From: Ectothiorhodospiraceae bacterium WFHF3C12
GTDB taxonomy: Bacteria; Pseudomonadota; Gammaproteobacteria; Nitrococcales; Nitrococcaceae
DNA: 64,000 bases
Direction: 5' to 3'
Assembly (NCBI GenBank): GCA_013519935.1
Contig: JACDUA010000002.1
Location: 1 to 64,000 of the forward strand
Below the pieces are notes generated by a model. The model made no database searches. It had not been told where the DNA came from and was given only the letters and a program-made list of their open reading frames with translations. Positions 1 to 10,053 of this stretch are shown here, piece by piece. The translations under genes and the position numbers were made by a program. Numbering within the stretch: position 1 is the first letter of the stretch; each line of letters begins with the position of its first letter.

Positions 1-16
1 GGTACGGATCAAGGAG

Positions 17-50
17 ATCGGTAACACTTGAGTTCAAGGACAGGGGTTAC
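17..50. repeat. Left terminal inverted repeat of the IS
   Basis: Bases 17-50 are the reverse complement of 1263-1296 with a single mismatch near the inner end. Weaker identity (GGTACGG, then TCA) continues outward to position 1. Confidence 0.85.
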
Positions 51-1222
51 ACCTTGAGGGTTAGGTAGTCGTCGCGGTGTTTGCCGGTCGGCTGGTCCTT
101 GACCTGACCCAGGCGCACGGGGCCGAAGCTGACCACCCATAACCGCTCATCGACCTGCTCTAGGGCCACGTCTTCGCCATGGAGGACGTAGCCGACGTAG
201 AGCTGCTTGTTGTGCCAGTAGACTACGCCGGTGTTGCTTACCCGACGTACCTCTACATGGCTCGGGTAGGTCCACACCGGTAGTTGGCTCGGCATCTGCC
301 GCTGCGAGCGCCGGTAGAGCGTCCTTGGTAGATCCTGGCCCAGCGACTCGTGCGGGCGCTGCTCGTTGTATTCATCGCGAAAGGTGTCGAACTGCGCTTG
401 CTGTTCGGCGAAGTTAGCGGCAACCGGGTAGGTGGCGGCGCGCTTGAGAGTTCGGTGCATGCGCTCGTGGCGCGGGTTTTGCTGGGGCCTGCCCGGGGTG
501 ATGCGCTCGGGCTGGATGCCGAGCTTGATCCACCAGATCGACAGCCGCGAGAGCCCGGCTGTAGCGGTGCTCGCGAAGGGCGCGCCGTTGTCGCTGCGGA
601 TCCGCGCCGGTAAGCCGTATTCGCGGAACAGCCGCTCGAACACCGCCTGGCTGGCGTGGTACCCGGTCCCGCCCAGCCCCTGGCAGCCGAGCAGGTAACG
701 GCTGGCATGGTCCATGACCGTTAACGGATAGCACCACGGCCCATCACCGAGCTTGAACTGCCCCTTGAAGTCCACGCTCCACAGATCATTGGGCTCGTGG
801 GCCGGGGCAAAGGCCTGTTGCGTCGGCTCAACGCGGCGCCGACGCCGGCGCGGCTCGATGCGCCCGGCAGCCTTGAGGATGTTGTAAATGCTGGTCTTCG
901 AGGGCGGCGGCTGCTCGGGAAAGCGCCACTGCAACAGCCGCTGGATCTTCTTCGGCCCCCGCGGATCGCGGGGACTGCCGCGCAACGCCAGCACCTGTTC
1001 ACGCACCGCATAGGGGATCTGCTCGGGGTTGGTGTGCGGTCGGCGGCTGCGCTCGATGAGCCCCGGTGGGCCGACTTCGGCGTAACGCCGCACCCACTTG
1101 TAGCCGGTCTTGCGGCTGACCCCGTAGCGCTCACACAGCCGGCTGAACGGCTCATCGCCTTCAATGCAATCGGCGATAAACTGCACACGTTCATCCATCG
1201 GTCGCACCTGCTGCCAGGGCAT
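47..1222 (-). CDS. IS481-family transposase
   Basis: 391-residue DDE transposase that moves the surrounding element. An N-terminal helix-turn-helix region (CERYGVSRKTGYKWVRRY) is followed by an integrase core with the first Asp in LWSVDFKGQF, the second in RSDNGAPF and the Glu in PRHERMHRTLKRA, then the YNEQRPHESLG segment usual for this family. The start was placed at 1222 because GAGGAGGT lies just upstream; an extension to 1285 would run into the terminal repeat. The reading frame is intact, so the element may still be active. Confidence 0.9.
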   Translation of the reverse strand: MPWQQVRPMDERVQFIADCIEGDEPFSRLCERYGVSRKTGYKWVRRYAEVGPPGLIERSRRPHTNPEQIPYAVREQVLALRGSPRDPRGPKKIQRLLQWRFPEQPPPSKTSIYNILKAAGRIEPRRRRRRVEPTQQAFAPAHEPNDLWSVDFKGQFKLGDGPWCYPLTVMDHASRYLLGCQGLGGTGYHASQAVFERLFREYGLPARIRSDNGAPFASTATAGLSRLSIWWIKLGIQPERITPGRPQQNPRHERMHRTLKRAATYPVAANFAEQQAQFDTFRDEYNEQRPHESLGQDLPRTLYRRSQRQMPSQLPVWTYPSHVEVRRVSNTGVVYWHNKQLYVGYVLHGEDVALEQVDERLWVVSFGPVRLGQVKDQPTGKHRDDYLTLKV

Positions 1223-1262
1223 GGGAACCTCCTCTGTGTCGCTCCCATGCACCGTAAGGACT

Positions 1263-1296
1263 GTTACCCCTGTCCTTGAACTCAAGTGTTACCGAT
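1263..1296. repeat. Right terminal inverted repeat of the IS
   Basis: Reverse complement of 17-50 with one mismatch. The outward extension to 1312 ends in CCGTACC, the complement of the first seven bases of the window. Confidence 0.85.
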
Positions 1297-1312
1297 GAGT
1301 GTGAACCGTACC

Positions 1313-1784
1313 GGATCCCGGCTTCTTCGACTGGCTTTTGGCCCGGGTCGCGGACCGTGGTCTGAGCGTCGGGGATCTTACCCTGGAAGTAACGGAATCC
1401 GCCTTTCTGTTGGACTTCGATGGGACGCGGGAGGTCATGAACAGACTGGCGCAGCGGGGTGTGCGCTTTTCCATCGATGATTTCGGCACGGGTTTCTCGT
1501 CGTTGAGCTACCTCAGCCGGTTGCCCTTTCAGGAGCTGAAGATCGATCGCTCATTCGTCGCCGAGATCGAAACGGCCCCTGCAAGGCGCGCCGTGATGCG
1601 GGGTATCGTCGATCTCGGGCATGCCCTGGAACTGACGGTGATCGCCGAGGGGGTCGAAACACAGGGGCAGCTCTAGGCGCTCGAATCGATGGGTTGCGAT
1701 GCCGTTCAGGGGTTTTATCTTGCGTGGCCCGCTCCGCGAGAGGCGATTGAAACAATGCTCGCCGGCGGCGTGTCCGGGCAGTAA
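1313..1784 (+). pseudogene. EAL-domain phosphodiesterase remnant (IS-truncated, nonsense codon)
   Basis: This is the C-terminal half of an EAL domain, the enzyme class that hydrolyses cyclic di-GMP. Seen in frame are LEVTES, DDFGTGFSSLSYL, KIDRSFV and VIAEGVET, all conserved EAL-domain segments. The N-terminal part, including the EAL signature itself, is missing and replaced by the insertion sequence. A second lesion is the TAG at 1674-1676, where a Glu codon would be expected. Translation resumes in the same frame after it with ALESMGCDAVQGF and continues to TAA at 1782-1784, as in intact family members. The gene cannot make an active enzyme. The order of the two lesions cannot be told from sequence. 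Confidence 0.88.
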
Positions 1785-2005
1785 AACAGGCATTCTCGCC
1801 ACTGCGGAGTGCGGGTCACTGGCACTGCCGCGCCTTGCCGATGGCATGCCCGGCGTGTCCCGTGGCGGCCTGACATCTTTTTCACGAAAGCCTGCGCGGG
1901 CATACTCCGGTGATCCCGCCAACGTGGGTACCGTTCAGCCGTTCCCAGTGCCCGCCGCGCCGGGCGGGAACGCAAAACCAGAGAACGCTTTTGGAGGAGA
2001 CACCA

Positions 2006-3631
<1,626 letters not shown>

Positions 3632-3646
3632 CGGCCTGCCCGCCAG

Positions 3647-3671
3647 ACGGCCGGGGCACCGCCCCGGCCGT
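3647..3671 (+). terminator. Hairpin after acyl-CoA ligase
   Basis: Perfect 11-bp stem (ACGGCCGGGGC and its complement) with a three-base ACC loop, 15 bases after the ligase stop. No T-run follows, so it is either an imperfect intrinsic terminator or a 3'-end stabiliser. Confidence 0.55.
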
Positions 3672-3864
3672 GATTCCCCCGCGGGAAATGCCTCAGTGTT
3701 TCCCCCGAGCAGCCGCGCCCAAAAACTGCATTCGCCGCCCGCCAGGTAGAATTTCGGCCGGATGCGCGTCCATTGCGTATCGTGGACACCTCTGTACTGG
3801 CCGGTGCCGAGACAGAAATTTGTGAACGCGGTAGCCCTAACTGACTGACAAAATGGGGCCCGCA

Positions 3865-3891
3865 TCAAGTTTTCTCGGTTTCCGTCGATAC
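3865..3891 (+). promoter_or_regulatory. Sigma-28 (FliA) promoter for the chemoreceptor gene
   Basis: TCAAGTTT at 3865-3872, an 11-base spacer, then GTCGATAC at 3884-3891. The known FliA consensus is TAAAGTTT, 11 bases, GCCGATAA, so 7 of 8 and 6 of 8 bases match at the exact spacing. It lies 110 bases upstream of the chemoreceptor start, in a 370-base non-coding stretch that otherwise holds only the hairpin at 3647. This class of gene is normally driven by the flagellar sigma factor. Confidence 0.75.
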
Positions 3892-4001
3892 ACACTGCAG
3901 GTTGCTTACGTTTTCATTCCTTCGTGGTTCAGGCCGGCGGCGCCGGGTGAGCGCCCGCCGTGCATGAACCAGCGCCGCGGTCCGTCAGAGGTTAAAGGCT
4001 C

Positions 4002-5438
4002 ATGTTCAGAAAAGAAGCCAAGGGGGAAGAAGTCCAGGCCAGCGGAGAAGGCCCCAAGCTCAGCCATCTCGAGGTCATCCAGCAGGTTTCCGAGCGAACC
4101 AGCCGCCTCGGCGTGGAGCTCGTCGACATCGCAGGAGACGTCGACGCAGTCAACAAGCGCGTCAACCGCCAGGCGGAGGCCTTCGAGCGTCTCCGGGGCA
4201 TCGCCGAGAGCATGTCCGAGGCCAACAAGACCGTGGACGAGTCCGTCCGAAACGCCCAGAGCGTGGCCGCCGCGGCGAGCGAAGACGTGCAGACGTCGCG
4301 GGACGCCACCGAGCGCTCCATCGAGGATATCCGTCACCTGGCCGAGCGGGTTTCGGGGATGGAGTCGAAGCTCGGGTCACTGGAGGATGCCCTGGAGCGG
4401 GTGCGCAAGGTCGCCAACGGGATAGCCGGCATCGCCAAGCAGACCAACCTGCTGGCGCTCAACGCCACCATCGAAGCCAGCCGCGCCGGCGAGGCGGGGC
4501 GCGGGTTCGGCGTGGTGGCCGAGGAGGTCAAGCAGCTCGCCAAGCAGACCGCCGATGCGACGGCGGATATCAATTCAACGCTGGAGGGCCTGAGTGATCA
4601 GGTGCGGGGCATCATCGACCAGGGCGGTGAGAGCACCCAGCAGGCTCACCGGGTGCAGGAGTGCACCCACTCGCTGCAGGGGGTCATGGAGACCGTGGGC
4701 CGGGCCATGGACGAGGTGAACACGGAATCCACGCGGATCGCCGATGCCGTCGGCAACATCGATCGGCATTGCGAGCAGACCGTCGAAGGCCTCACCGAGC
4801 TCGCCTCCGAGGTCACCGAGTCCGCCACCAGCCTGGACAGCGCCTCGGATAGGGTCTCGCGTCTGCTCGGCTTCACCGAGGAAATGATCAACATCACCAA
4901 TCAGAGCGACGTGGACACCGTCGACCGGCCCTATGTGGAAAAGGCCATGGCAACCGCCGCGGAGATCTCGAGGGTTTTCGAGGCGGCGCTCGCCAAAGGC
5001 GAGATTACCGAGTCCGAGCTCTGGGACCGCGAGCTGCAACCCATCGAGGGCACGGATCCGCCGCAGTACCTGACTCGCTACACGGCCTTCACGGACCGCG
5101 TGCTGCCGCCGATCCAGGAGCCGGTTCACGACGGCGACGAGACCATCGCCGCCTGCTGCGCCATCGACGACCACTGCTACATCGCCACCCACGCGAAAAA
5201 GGTGTCGCAGCCGCAGCGGCCGGATGATCCGGTCTGGAATGCCGCCAACAGCCGTAACCGGCGGGTTTTCGACGACCGCGTGGGCCGCAACGCCGCCGCC
5301 AACACCCAGCCGTTCCTGCTGCAGGCGTACCGTCGCGACATGGGCGGCGGCGTGTTCGTTCTGTCGCGTGACGCATCGGCGCCGATCTACGTCAATGGCC
5401 GGCACTGGGGCGCGTTGCGGGTGCTCTACCGCATCTAG
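4002..5438 (+). CDS. Soluble methyl-accepting chemotaxis protein with C-terminal sensor region
   Basis: 478-residue chemoreceptor. No signal peptide or transmembrane helix is visible, so it should be cytoplasmic. A long coiled coil starts at about residue 20. The signalling tip, with [18 protein letters not shown] and the following [11 protein letters not shown], spans roughly residues 138-183 and is the part that contacts CheA and CheW. The coiled coil ends near residue 300, and residues 300-478 form a separate globular region rich in aromatic residues (for example GALRVLYRI at the end) that resembles Cache/PAS-like ligand domains. Placing the sensor at the C-terminus of a soluble receptor is less usual than an N-terminal periplasmic sensor. 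The start follows a GGTTAAAGGCTC leader, a modest ribosome site. Confidence 0.88.
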   Translation: MFRKEAKGEEVQASGEGPKLSHLEVIQQVSERTSRLGVELVDIAGDVDAVNKRVNRQAEAFERLRGIAESMSEANKTVDESVRNAQSVAAAASEDVQTSRDATERSIEDIRHLAERVSGMESKLGSLEDALERVRKVANGIAGIAKQTNLLALNATIEASRAGEAGRGFGVVAEEVKQLAKQTADATADINSTLEGLSDQVRGIIDQGGESTQQAHRVQECTHSLQGVMETVGRAMDEVNTESTRIADAVGNIDRHCEQTVEGLTELASEVTESATSLDSASDRVSRLLGFTEEMINITNQSDVDTVDRPYVEKAMATAAEISRVFEAALAKGEITESELWDRELQPIEGTDPPQYLTRYTAFTDRVLPPIQEPVHDGDETIAACCAIDDHCYIATHAKKVSQPQRPDDPVWNAANSRNRRVFDDRVGRNAAANTQPFLLQAYRRDMGGGVFVLSRDASAPIYVNGRHWGALRVLYRI

Positions 5439-5483
5439 AATGAACCTGCATGCCGCGCCGGGCTACCCGGCGCGGACCGCGGG

Positions 5484-6266
5484 TCAGCGCGGTGCCGTCG
5501 GTTCCACGAGCTGCCGGGCCTCCGCGGCCCGGTCCGATCTGTCGCCGTGCTTGTAGGCCTCCAGGATTTTTCCGAGCGTACGGTTCTTGAGCTGCAGATC
5601 GGTGAACTGCCGCTCCAGAGCGGCGTACTCGCGCCGCAGCCCCTCGAGACGCTGCTCGCTAATGGCCAGTGCCTCACGGGTCTCGCTGAGCGTTCGTCCG
5701 TCGGCCATCAGCCGCTGCTCGCGACGCTCGCGGCCCGCTTCCGCGAACGCCTGGACGCGCTCCAGTGGCAGATGGTCGCTGGTGTCGCGGCCATACCAGC
5801 TCTCCACCACCTGCCCTTCTTCGTCGATGAGAAAGTCCGCCGGCACCAGACGGACATGCGGGTTGGGCCGCGGCCGCCCGCCCTTGGCGATGCCGCCCAG
5901 AATCCGGGGCATCCTCAAGGCCAGCGCCTTGAACAGACCGGCCGTGGATTGCTGCACGCCGTATCGGGCGTAAATCTCCAGGGTCGGGTCGCTGATCATG
6001 AAGAACGGCCTGGGTCGACGCGCCACGAAGCTCCTCACCTGCTCGGCGGGTGAGCTGAACACGGCCACGACGCGCATTCCCGCGGCCCGCCACTCGGTGT
6101 AGCGATGCGTCATCTCGTAAATGCGCAGGTTGCAGAACGGGCAGGCCGCGTCCCGGAAGAACGAGAGCATGACGCGTCGGCCCCTGAGGTCGCCGAGGCG
6201 AAACGCCTCGCCGTAGATATCCCGCGTTTCGAAATCGACAGCCGTTTCAAGATCACTGCTTTGCAT
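5484..6266 (-). CDS. Peroxiredoxin-like (AhpC/TSA-fold) protein with C-terminal coiled coil
   Basis: 260 residues. The N-terminal two thirds are a thioredoxin-fold domain with the redox motif DAACPFCNLR (a CxxC pair at about residues 47-50), matching the peroxiredoxin-like AhpC/TSA group. Residues from about 195 onward are highly charged and predicted to form a coiled coil (RREQRLMADGRTLSETREAL and the following heptads), which is not part of the standard fold and may mediate oligomerisation. The start at 6266 is preceded by GGGGG nine bases away; the ATG nine bases further upstream lies directly on that ribosome site. It is transcribed divergently from the MarR gene, so control by that regulator is likely. 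Confidence 0.75.
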   Translation of the reverse strand: MQSSDLETAVDFETRDIYGEAFRLGDLRGRRVMLSFFRDAACPFCNLRIYEMTHRYTEWRAAGMRVVAVFSSPAEQVRSFVARRPRPFFMISDPTLEIYARYGVQQSTAGLFKALALRMPRILGGIAKGGRPRPNPHVRLVPADFLIDEEGQVVESWYGRDTSDHLPLERVQAFAEAGRERREQRLMADGRTLSETREALAISEQRLEGLRREYAALERQFTDLQLKNRTLGKILEAYKHGDRSDRAAEARQLVEPTAPR

Positions 6267-6405
6267 GGGTCTCATCCCCCTTTCATGACCACGGAAAAGC
6301 GGTGTGGATAGCGGACGGCCCGCGGCCGCCCCCTTGTATACGTCGTCGAGCCGGAGCTGGATGCAGAGGTTGGAGAGAGCTAACAACCGTGGCGCTTCGA
6401 TAAAA

Positions 6406-6446
6406 TTGACAACTGGTTACCAATATGTAAACTGGTTAACTAATAT
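6406..6446 (+). promoter_or_regulatory. Tandem operator and promoter upstream of the MarR gene
   Basis: AACTGGTTA occurs at 6411-6419 and again at 6430-6438, a 19-base direct repeat, each followed by an AATAT stretch. TTGACA at 6406-6411 with TAAACT at 6428-6433 (16-base spacer) could be the promoter, which would put the repeats on top of it. This is the A+T-richest patch in the neighbourhood and lies between two divergent genes, as expected for an autoregulatory MarR site. Confidence 0.55.
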
Positions 6447-6459
6447 ACTGGAGCGGGTC

Positions 6460-6924
6460 ATGAACGAATCGAACGACCAGCTGATAACCGAAGCCGTTCT
6501 GGAAGTCTTCCGTGCCAACGGCAGCCTCATCGCCTGGGGCGACCGCTTCGCTGCGCCATTCGGGCTGACCAGCGCCCGCTGGCAAATGCTCGGTGCCCTG
6601 GCTATGGCCGGGGCGGCGCTCACGACACCGCGCATAGCCGGGCAGATGGGCGTGACGCGTCAAGGGGCACGCAAACAGCTGGCCCGGTTGCAGGCGGATG
6701 GACTGGTTCGCGCCCGGTCCAACCCCCACCACCAGCGCTCAGCCCTGTTCGAGCTCACCGATGCCGGTGCGCAGCTCTACGCGCGGATAGACGAAGCCTG
6801 GCGTAACCACGCCAGAGGGTTGAGCGGGGACATGGAGCCCGCGGACCTGCAGGCGGCCCTGCGGGTGCTGCGATCCTTTCAGCGGCGGCATGAGCTGCCG
6901 GCGGATAGTGGAGACAGCCAATGA
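6460..6924 (+). CDS. MarR-family transcriptional regulator
   Basis: 154-residue winged-helix regulator. The recognition region ALTTPRIAGQMGVTRQGARKQL and the wing segment GLVRARSNPHHQRSALFELT are typical of MarR proteins, which bind DNA as dimers and release it on binding a phenolic or oxidant signal. The start at 6460 has GGAG nine to ten bases upstream; longer starts would overlap the presumed operator. Its stop overlaps the next gene by ATGA, so the two are translationally coupled. The divergent peroxiredoxin-like gene suggests an oxidative or electrophile signal, but that is inference. Confidence 0.88.
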   Translation: MNESNDQLITEAVLEVFRANGSLIAWGDRFAAPFGLTSARWQMLGALAMAGAALTTPRIAGQMGVTRQGARKQLARLQADGLVRARSNPHHQRSALFELTDAGAQLYARIDEAWRNHARGLSGDMEPADLQAALRVLRSFQRRHELPADSGDSQ

Positions 6925-7364
6925 AGCCGGTACTGCACGGCGTTGCGGGTACGATGGCCCTGACCCTGATACTCATCTTCTGGTGGTCGACGGTGATCTC
7001 GGAGCTGGTGCTTGGCCTGGAAGCCGTCCGCGTGGTCAAGACCGGTATCCTGTTCGGGTTGGGCCTGTTAATTCCCGCGCTGATCGCCACAGGGGTCAGC
7101 GGTGCGTTCCTGGCGCAAACCCGCCCGGCCGGTCGGCTGCTGTCCCACAAGCGCCGTCGCATGCCGATCGTCGCTCTCAATGGCCTGTTGGTACTGGTGC
7201 CCGCGGCGATCTTTCTGCAGACACGCGCCGCTGCCGGGACGCTGGACGCCGCGTTCTACGGCGTTCAGGCGCTGGAGCTGGCCGCCGGTGGCGCCAATAT
7301 CCTGCTGCTTGGCCTGAACATGCGCGATGGGTTGAAGCTGAGCCGGGTCGCTCCGGGCCGTTGA
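6921..7364 (+). CDS. Four-helix membrane protein coupled to MarR gene
   Basis: 147 residues with about four hydrophobic segments: near residues 7-30, 42-68, 85-100 and 112-132. No enzymatic motif is recognised. It starts inside the MarR stop codon (ATGA), so its expression depends on the upstream gene. The pairing of a MarR regulator with a small membrane protein suggests a stress or efflux-linked role, but the family is not one I can name. Confidence 0.75.
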   Translation: MKPVLHGVAGTMALTLILIFWWSTVISELVLGLEAVRVVKTGILFGLGLLIPALIATGVSGAFLAQTRPAGRLLSHKRRRMPIVALNGLLVLVPAAIFLQTRAAAGTLDAAFYGVQALELAAGGANILLLGLNMRDGLKLSRVAPGR

Positions 7365-7433
7365 TGCGGCCCCGCAACCTTTGGGGGCGCGCGTTGTCGA
7401 TAGGGTGAACGCCACGAATCGGGGGTGTCGGGT

Positions 7434-8204
7434 ATGGTCGTGTCGAGGTTTCGTAGGTACGTGCGAGGCACGTTGCTCGCGGTTGGGCTCGCCTTGGCGA
7501 GCGGCTGCAGCACGTACGGGGAAAGGGTTGCGCCGGTGCCGCTGCCCGCCGAACAGACGGATGCGGTAACGGTGGAAGGGGCGGTTCTGCTCGGTCGCTC
7601 CTATGCGGAGCCGACGGCGGCGGAACGCGCCTTCGGCTTCGATATACGTGGCGCCGGCCTGCTGCCGGTGCAGTTCGTGGTGGATAACGGCAGCGGCGCG
7701 CCCCTGCGCCTGGAGCCGGCCCAGACCTTCCTGCTGGACGACGCCGGCAACGCGTGGCCGGTGCTCAGTGCCGAACGGGCCAGCGAGCGGGTGCGGGCCA
7801 ACGTGGAGGTGGGCGAGACCTTTGCCGGGGCCGCCAAGCCGGCCTTTCTGCTCGGCGCGGCCGGCGCCGCGGTGGGTTTCGCCATCGGCGTGATCACGGG
7901 TGAGGATGTGGGTGCCGCGACGCGCAAGGGCGCGGCGGCCGGTGGTGCCGCGGGCGCGGCCATGGGTGGCACGCGAAGCTACGCGGAGACTGGTGCCGAG
8001 GTGCGCCGCGACCTGCGCGAGCAGTCGTTGGTGAATCGCACCATCAAGGCCGGTGAGCTCACCTACGGTTTCCTGTTTTTCCCGGGCAAGGAGGAAGCGG
8101 AGTCGGCGAGGGCGCTCAGGCTGTCCTTCACGCTGGGCGAACAACGCCACACCGTCGTCCTGCCGCTGCGGCCGCCGGCGGGCGGGGGCGACGATGGATC
8201 ATGA
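7434..8204 (+). CDS. Lipoprotein with glycine-zipper segment
   Basis: 256 residues. The N-terminus has an Arg-rich start, a hydrophobic stretch and the lipobox LASGC, so it should be lipid-modified and anchored in an outer or inner membrane leaflet. Residues of about 140-180 form an Ala/Gly-rich glycine-zipper stretch (AAGGAAGAAMGG), which usually packs in membranes. The remainder looks like a beta-rich domain. GTG at 7425 is an alternative start; ATG at 7434 was preferred because GGGGG lies upstream at good distance. Function is unknown. Confidence 0.75.
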   Translation: MVVSRFRRYVRGTLLAVGLALASGCSTYGERVAPVPLPAEQTDAVTVEGAVLLGRSYAEPTAAERAFGFDIRGAGLLPVQFVVDNGSGAPLRLEPAQTFLLDDAGNAWPVLSAERASERVRANVEVGETFAGAAKPAFLLGAAGAAVGFAIGVITGEDVGAATRKGAAAGGAAGAAMGGTRSYAETGAEVRRDLREQSLVNRTIKAGELTYGFLFFPGKEEAESARALRLSFTLGEQRHTVVLPLRPPAGGGDDGS

Positions 8205-8278
8205 TGTCTGTGTGGGAGCAAGGCTGCCGTGGCGGTGAAAGGCGGGGTAGGCGGCCCGGCTCACCCGCCACTGATGCG

Positions 8279-8458
8279 CTATCCCTTGGGGCCGAATAGG
8301 AGCCAGAGGATGAACCCCAGCAGCGGTACGAGGATGATCAGTACCACCCAGAAGACCTTCCAGCCCGTGCTGGCCCTGCTCTGCAGGGTCTTCACGATGG
8401 CGTAGACGTCCAGCACCAGCAGGACGAAACCGAAAAAGCCGCTCACTTCAATCTGCAC
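8279..8458 (-). CDS. Small PLDc_N-type membrane protein
   Basis: 59 residues. Two hydrophobic helices (FGFVLLVLDVYAIV and VLIILVPLLGFILWLLFGP) and the PLLGFILWLLFGPKG ending match the N-terminal domain of cardiolipin synthase-type phospholipase D proteins, which also occurs alone as a small membrane protein. GTG start at 8458 with AAGGA nine bases upstream. It lies 53 bases downstream of the HDAC-like gene on the same strand. Confidence 0.75.
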   Translation of the reverse strand: MQIEVSGFFGFVLLVLDVYAIVKTLQSRASTGWKVFWVVLIILVPLLGFILWLLFGPKG

Positions 8459-8510
8459 TTCCCTCGTTCCTTCCAGGCCTGTTTTCCGGTTGCACCGCGC
8501 GGACGCGCCT

Positions 8511-9608
8511 TCATTCGCTGGTAAACGCGCTGCGGTGAAAAGCCGCGGCGGCGGCCACCTCGGCGATGCCGGTTTCCATGGGCTCGGCCGGGTCCGCGCC
8601 GGCCAGAACTTCCAGTACCGTGCGCACGCCGTGAGATAGCGACTCCAGGTGGTAGCCGCCTTCCAGCACGAAGGCGAGCCGCCCCTGGCAGTGGCGTTCG
8701 GCGATGTCGCGCACGATACCGGTCATGGCCGCGAAGCCTTCATAGCTGACGTTCAGTGCCAGGTCCAGGCGGTGGGGGTCGAAGCCCGCGGAGACAAGGA
8801 CCAGATCGGGCTGGAAGTAGTCGGCGGCGGGGACGAGGATTTCCCGGAACGCCTTGAGCATGGCCGCGTCCCCGGCGCCGCCGGGCAACGGCACGTTCAC
8901 GGTCGTGCCCTCGCCGAGCCCGACGCCGACTTCCTCCAGGGTGCCGGACCCCGGGTAGAAGGGCGCGGCGCGGTGGATGTCGAAGAACAGGACATCCGGG
9001 TCGGCCCAGAAGATCTCCTGGGTCCCGTTGCCGTGGTGGGCGTCCCAGTCAATGATCATGACCCGTGGGCAGTCCAGCGCGGCCTGGGCGTGCGCCGCGG
9101 CCACCGCCACGTTGTTGAACAGGCAGAAGCCACGGGCTCGAACCGGCTCGGCGTGATGACCCGGGGGCCGCACCAGGGCGAAGGCGCTGGCGGACCGGCC
9201 TGCGGCGACGGCTTCGACGGCGGCGATAGAGGTGCCCGCCGCCACCTCGGCGGCCTCAACACTGCCGGGGCTCACGGCCGTAGTATCGACGTCGAGCCAG
9301 GCGTTCTTGCCGCGCAGTTCGTAAATGTTTTCCAGGTAGGCCGTCGTGTGCACCCGCGAGAGCTGTTCGCGGGTGGCCGCGACACCGGCTTCGAAGCGCA
9401 CGCCCGTTACCGGCCGCGACGCGAGCAAGTCGTGAATGGCCGCCAGCCGCCCCGGATGCTCCGGGTAATCCCATTGCACGCCGAGGCCGGACAGTATCTC
9501 CCGGACGCGTCGGTCGAGCCGCCCCGGCAGAAAAGGCTCCCGGGCATCCGGCCGGTGGCCGAGAACGCGCTCGTCATAGAAAACGGTGACGTCGCGGTCG
9601 CCGATCAT
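8511..9608 (-). CDS. Histone deacetylase-family amidohydrolase
   Basis: 365-residue zinc hydrolase of the arginase/deacetylase fold, which removes acetyl groups from acetylated lysines or polyamines. Active-site motifs are RPPGHHAEP (H151, H152), DWDAHHGNGTQ (D189 and H191 as metal ligands) and SAGFDPHR (third metal Asp). Bacterial class II-like members often act on acetylpolyamines or acetoin-related substrates; the sequence does not settle which. The start is the ATG at 9608 with a weak GGGAAG ribosome site. It may be cotranscribed with the small membrane gene downstream. Confidence 0.9.
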   Translation of the reverse strand: MIGDRDVTVFYDERVLGHRPDAREPFLPGRLDRRVREILSGLGVQWDYPEHPGRLAAIHDLLASRPVTGVRFEAGVAATREQLSRVHTTAYLENIYELRGKNAWLDVDTTAVSPGSVEAAEVAAGTSIAAVEAVAAGRSASAFALVRPPGHHAEPVRARGFCLFNNVAVAAAHAQAALDCPRVMIIDWDAHHGNGTQEIFWADPDVLFFDIHRAAPFYPGSGTLEEVGVGLGEGTTVNVPLPGGAGDAAMLKAFREILVPAADYFQPDLVLVSAGFDPHRLDLALNVSYEGFAAMTGIVRDIAERHCQGRLAFVLEGGYHLESLSHGVRTVLEVLAGADPAEPMETGIAEVAAAAAFHRSAFTSE

Positions 9609-9706
9609 ATTGTCTTCCCGTATGCGTGTGCCGCTACGGTATTACTGCGGGCGCGGCGTGGCTAGCCCGGCCTTCGCCGCATTACCGCGGGCGGGCTCGT
9701 TGATGG

Positions 9707-9826
9707 TCAATCCCTGGACATCAGTCCCTTCTGCGCGCGCTTGTTGATCTTCTCGGCGCGCTTCTCCTTGAGTGTCTTCTGGGGTTTCTTGCGGGCTTCC
9801 CTGTTGCCTTCATGGTCTCTGCTCAT
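9707..9826 (-). CDS. 39-residue basic protein
   Basis: Short reading frame with ATG at 9826 preceded by GGCGAGACGGACACC and a TGA stop. The product is highly charged and Lys/Arg-rich (for example KKPQKTLKEKRAEKINKRAQ), with no hydrophobic segment. It resembles small conserved basic proteins of proteobacteria and may bind nucleic acid. It is supported only by its ribosome site, composition and position in a gap between genes. Confidence 0.5.
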   Translation of the reverse strand: MSRDHEGNREARKKPQKTLKEKRAEKINKRAQKGLMSRD

Positions 9827-10053
9827 GGTGTCCGTCTCGCCTCTTCGTCAGCCGCGAAAGCCGCGGATGTCACACTCTTATACACTGGCCCCGCGGGCTT
9901 AGATAGACCAACATCAAGGCGCTGCGGCGGCGATTTCTTGGTCCCGGGCGTCCAGCTCCACGTTCGACATCGATGCCTGCCGAGTCTATTGTTGGGCCAT
10001 CGAGCCGCCGCCATCCCCAGCGGTGTTGCGAGTCCGGAGGAGGAGCCCGCTGC

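Larger units (their letters stand above)
1..1312 (-). mobile_element. IS481-type insertion sequence
   Basis: A single transposase gene is bracketed by inverted repeats. The inner 33-34 bp at 17-50 and 1263-1296 match with one mismatch. A further seven bases, GGTACGG at 1-7 and CCGTACC at 1306-1312, are also inverted at exactly the same spacing, so the element probably ends at or just outside position 1 and near 1312. The left flank is outside the window, so no target duplication can be checked. The element sits at the 5' side of an EAL-domain gene remnant and appears to have interrupted it. Confidence 0.85.

Noticed and set aside
1813-1842. Sigma-54 promoter before the acyl-CoA ligase
   Set aside because: TGGCAC and TTGC occur, but the GG-to-GC spacing is 14 instead of 10 bases.
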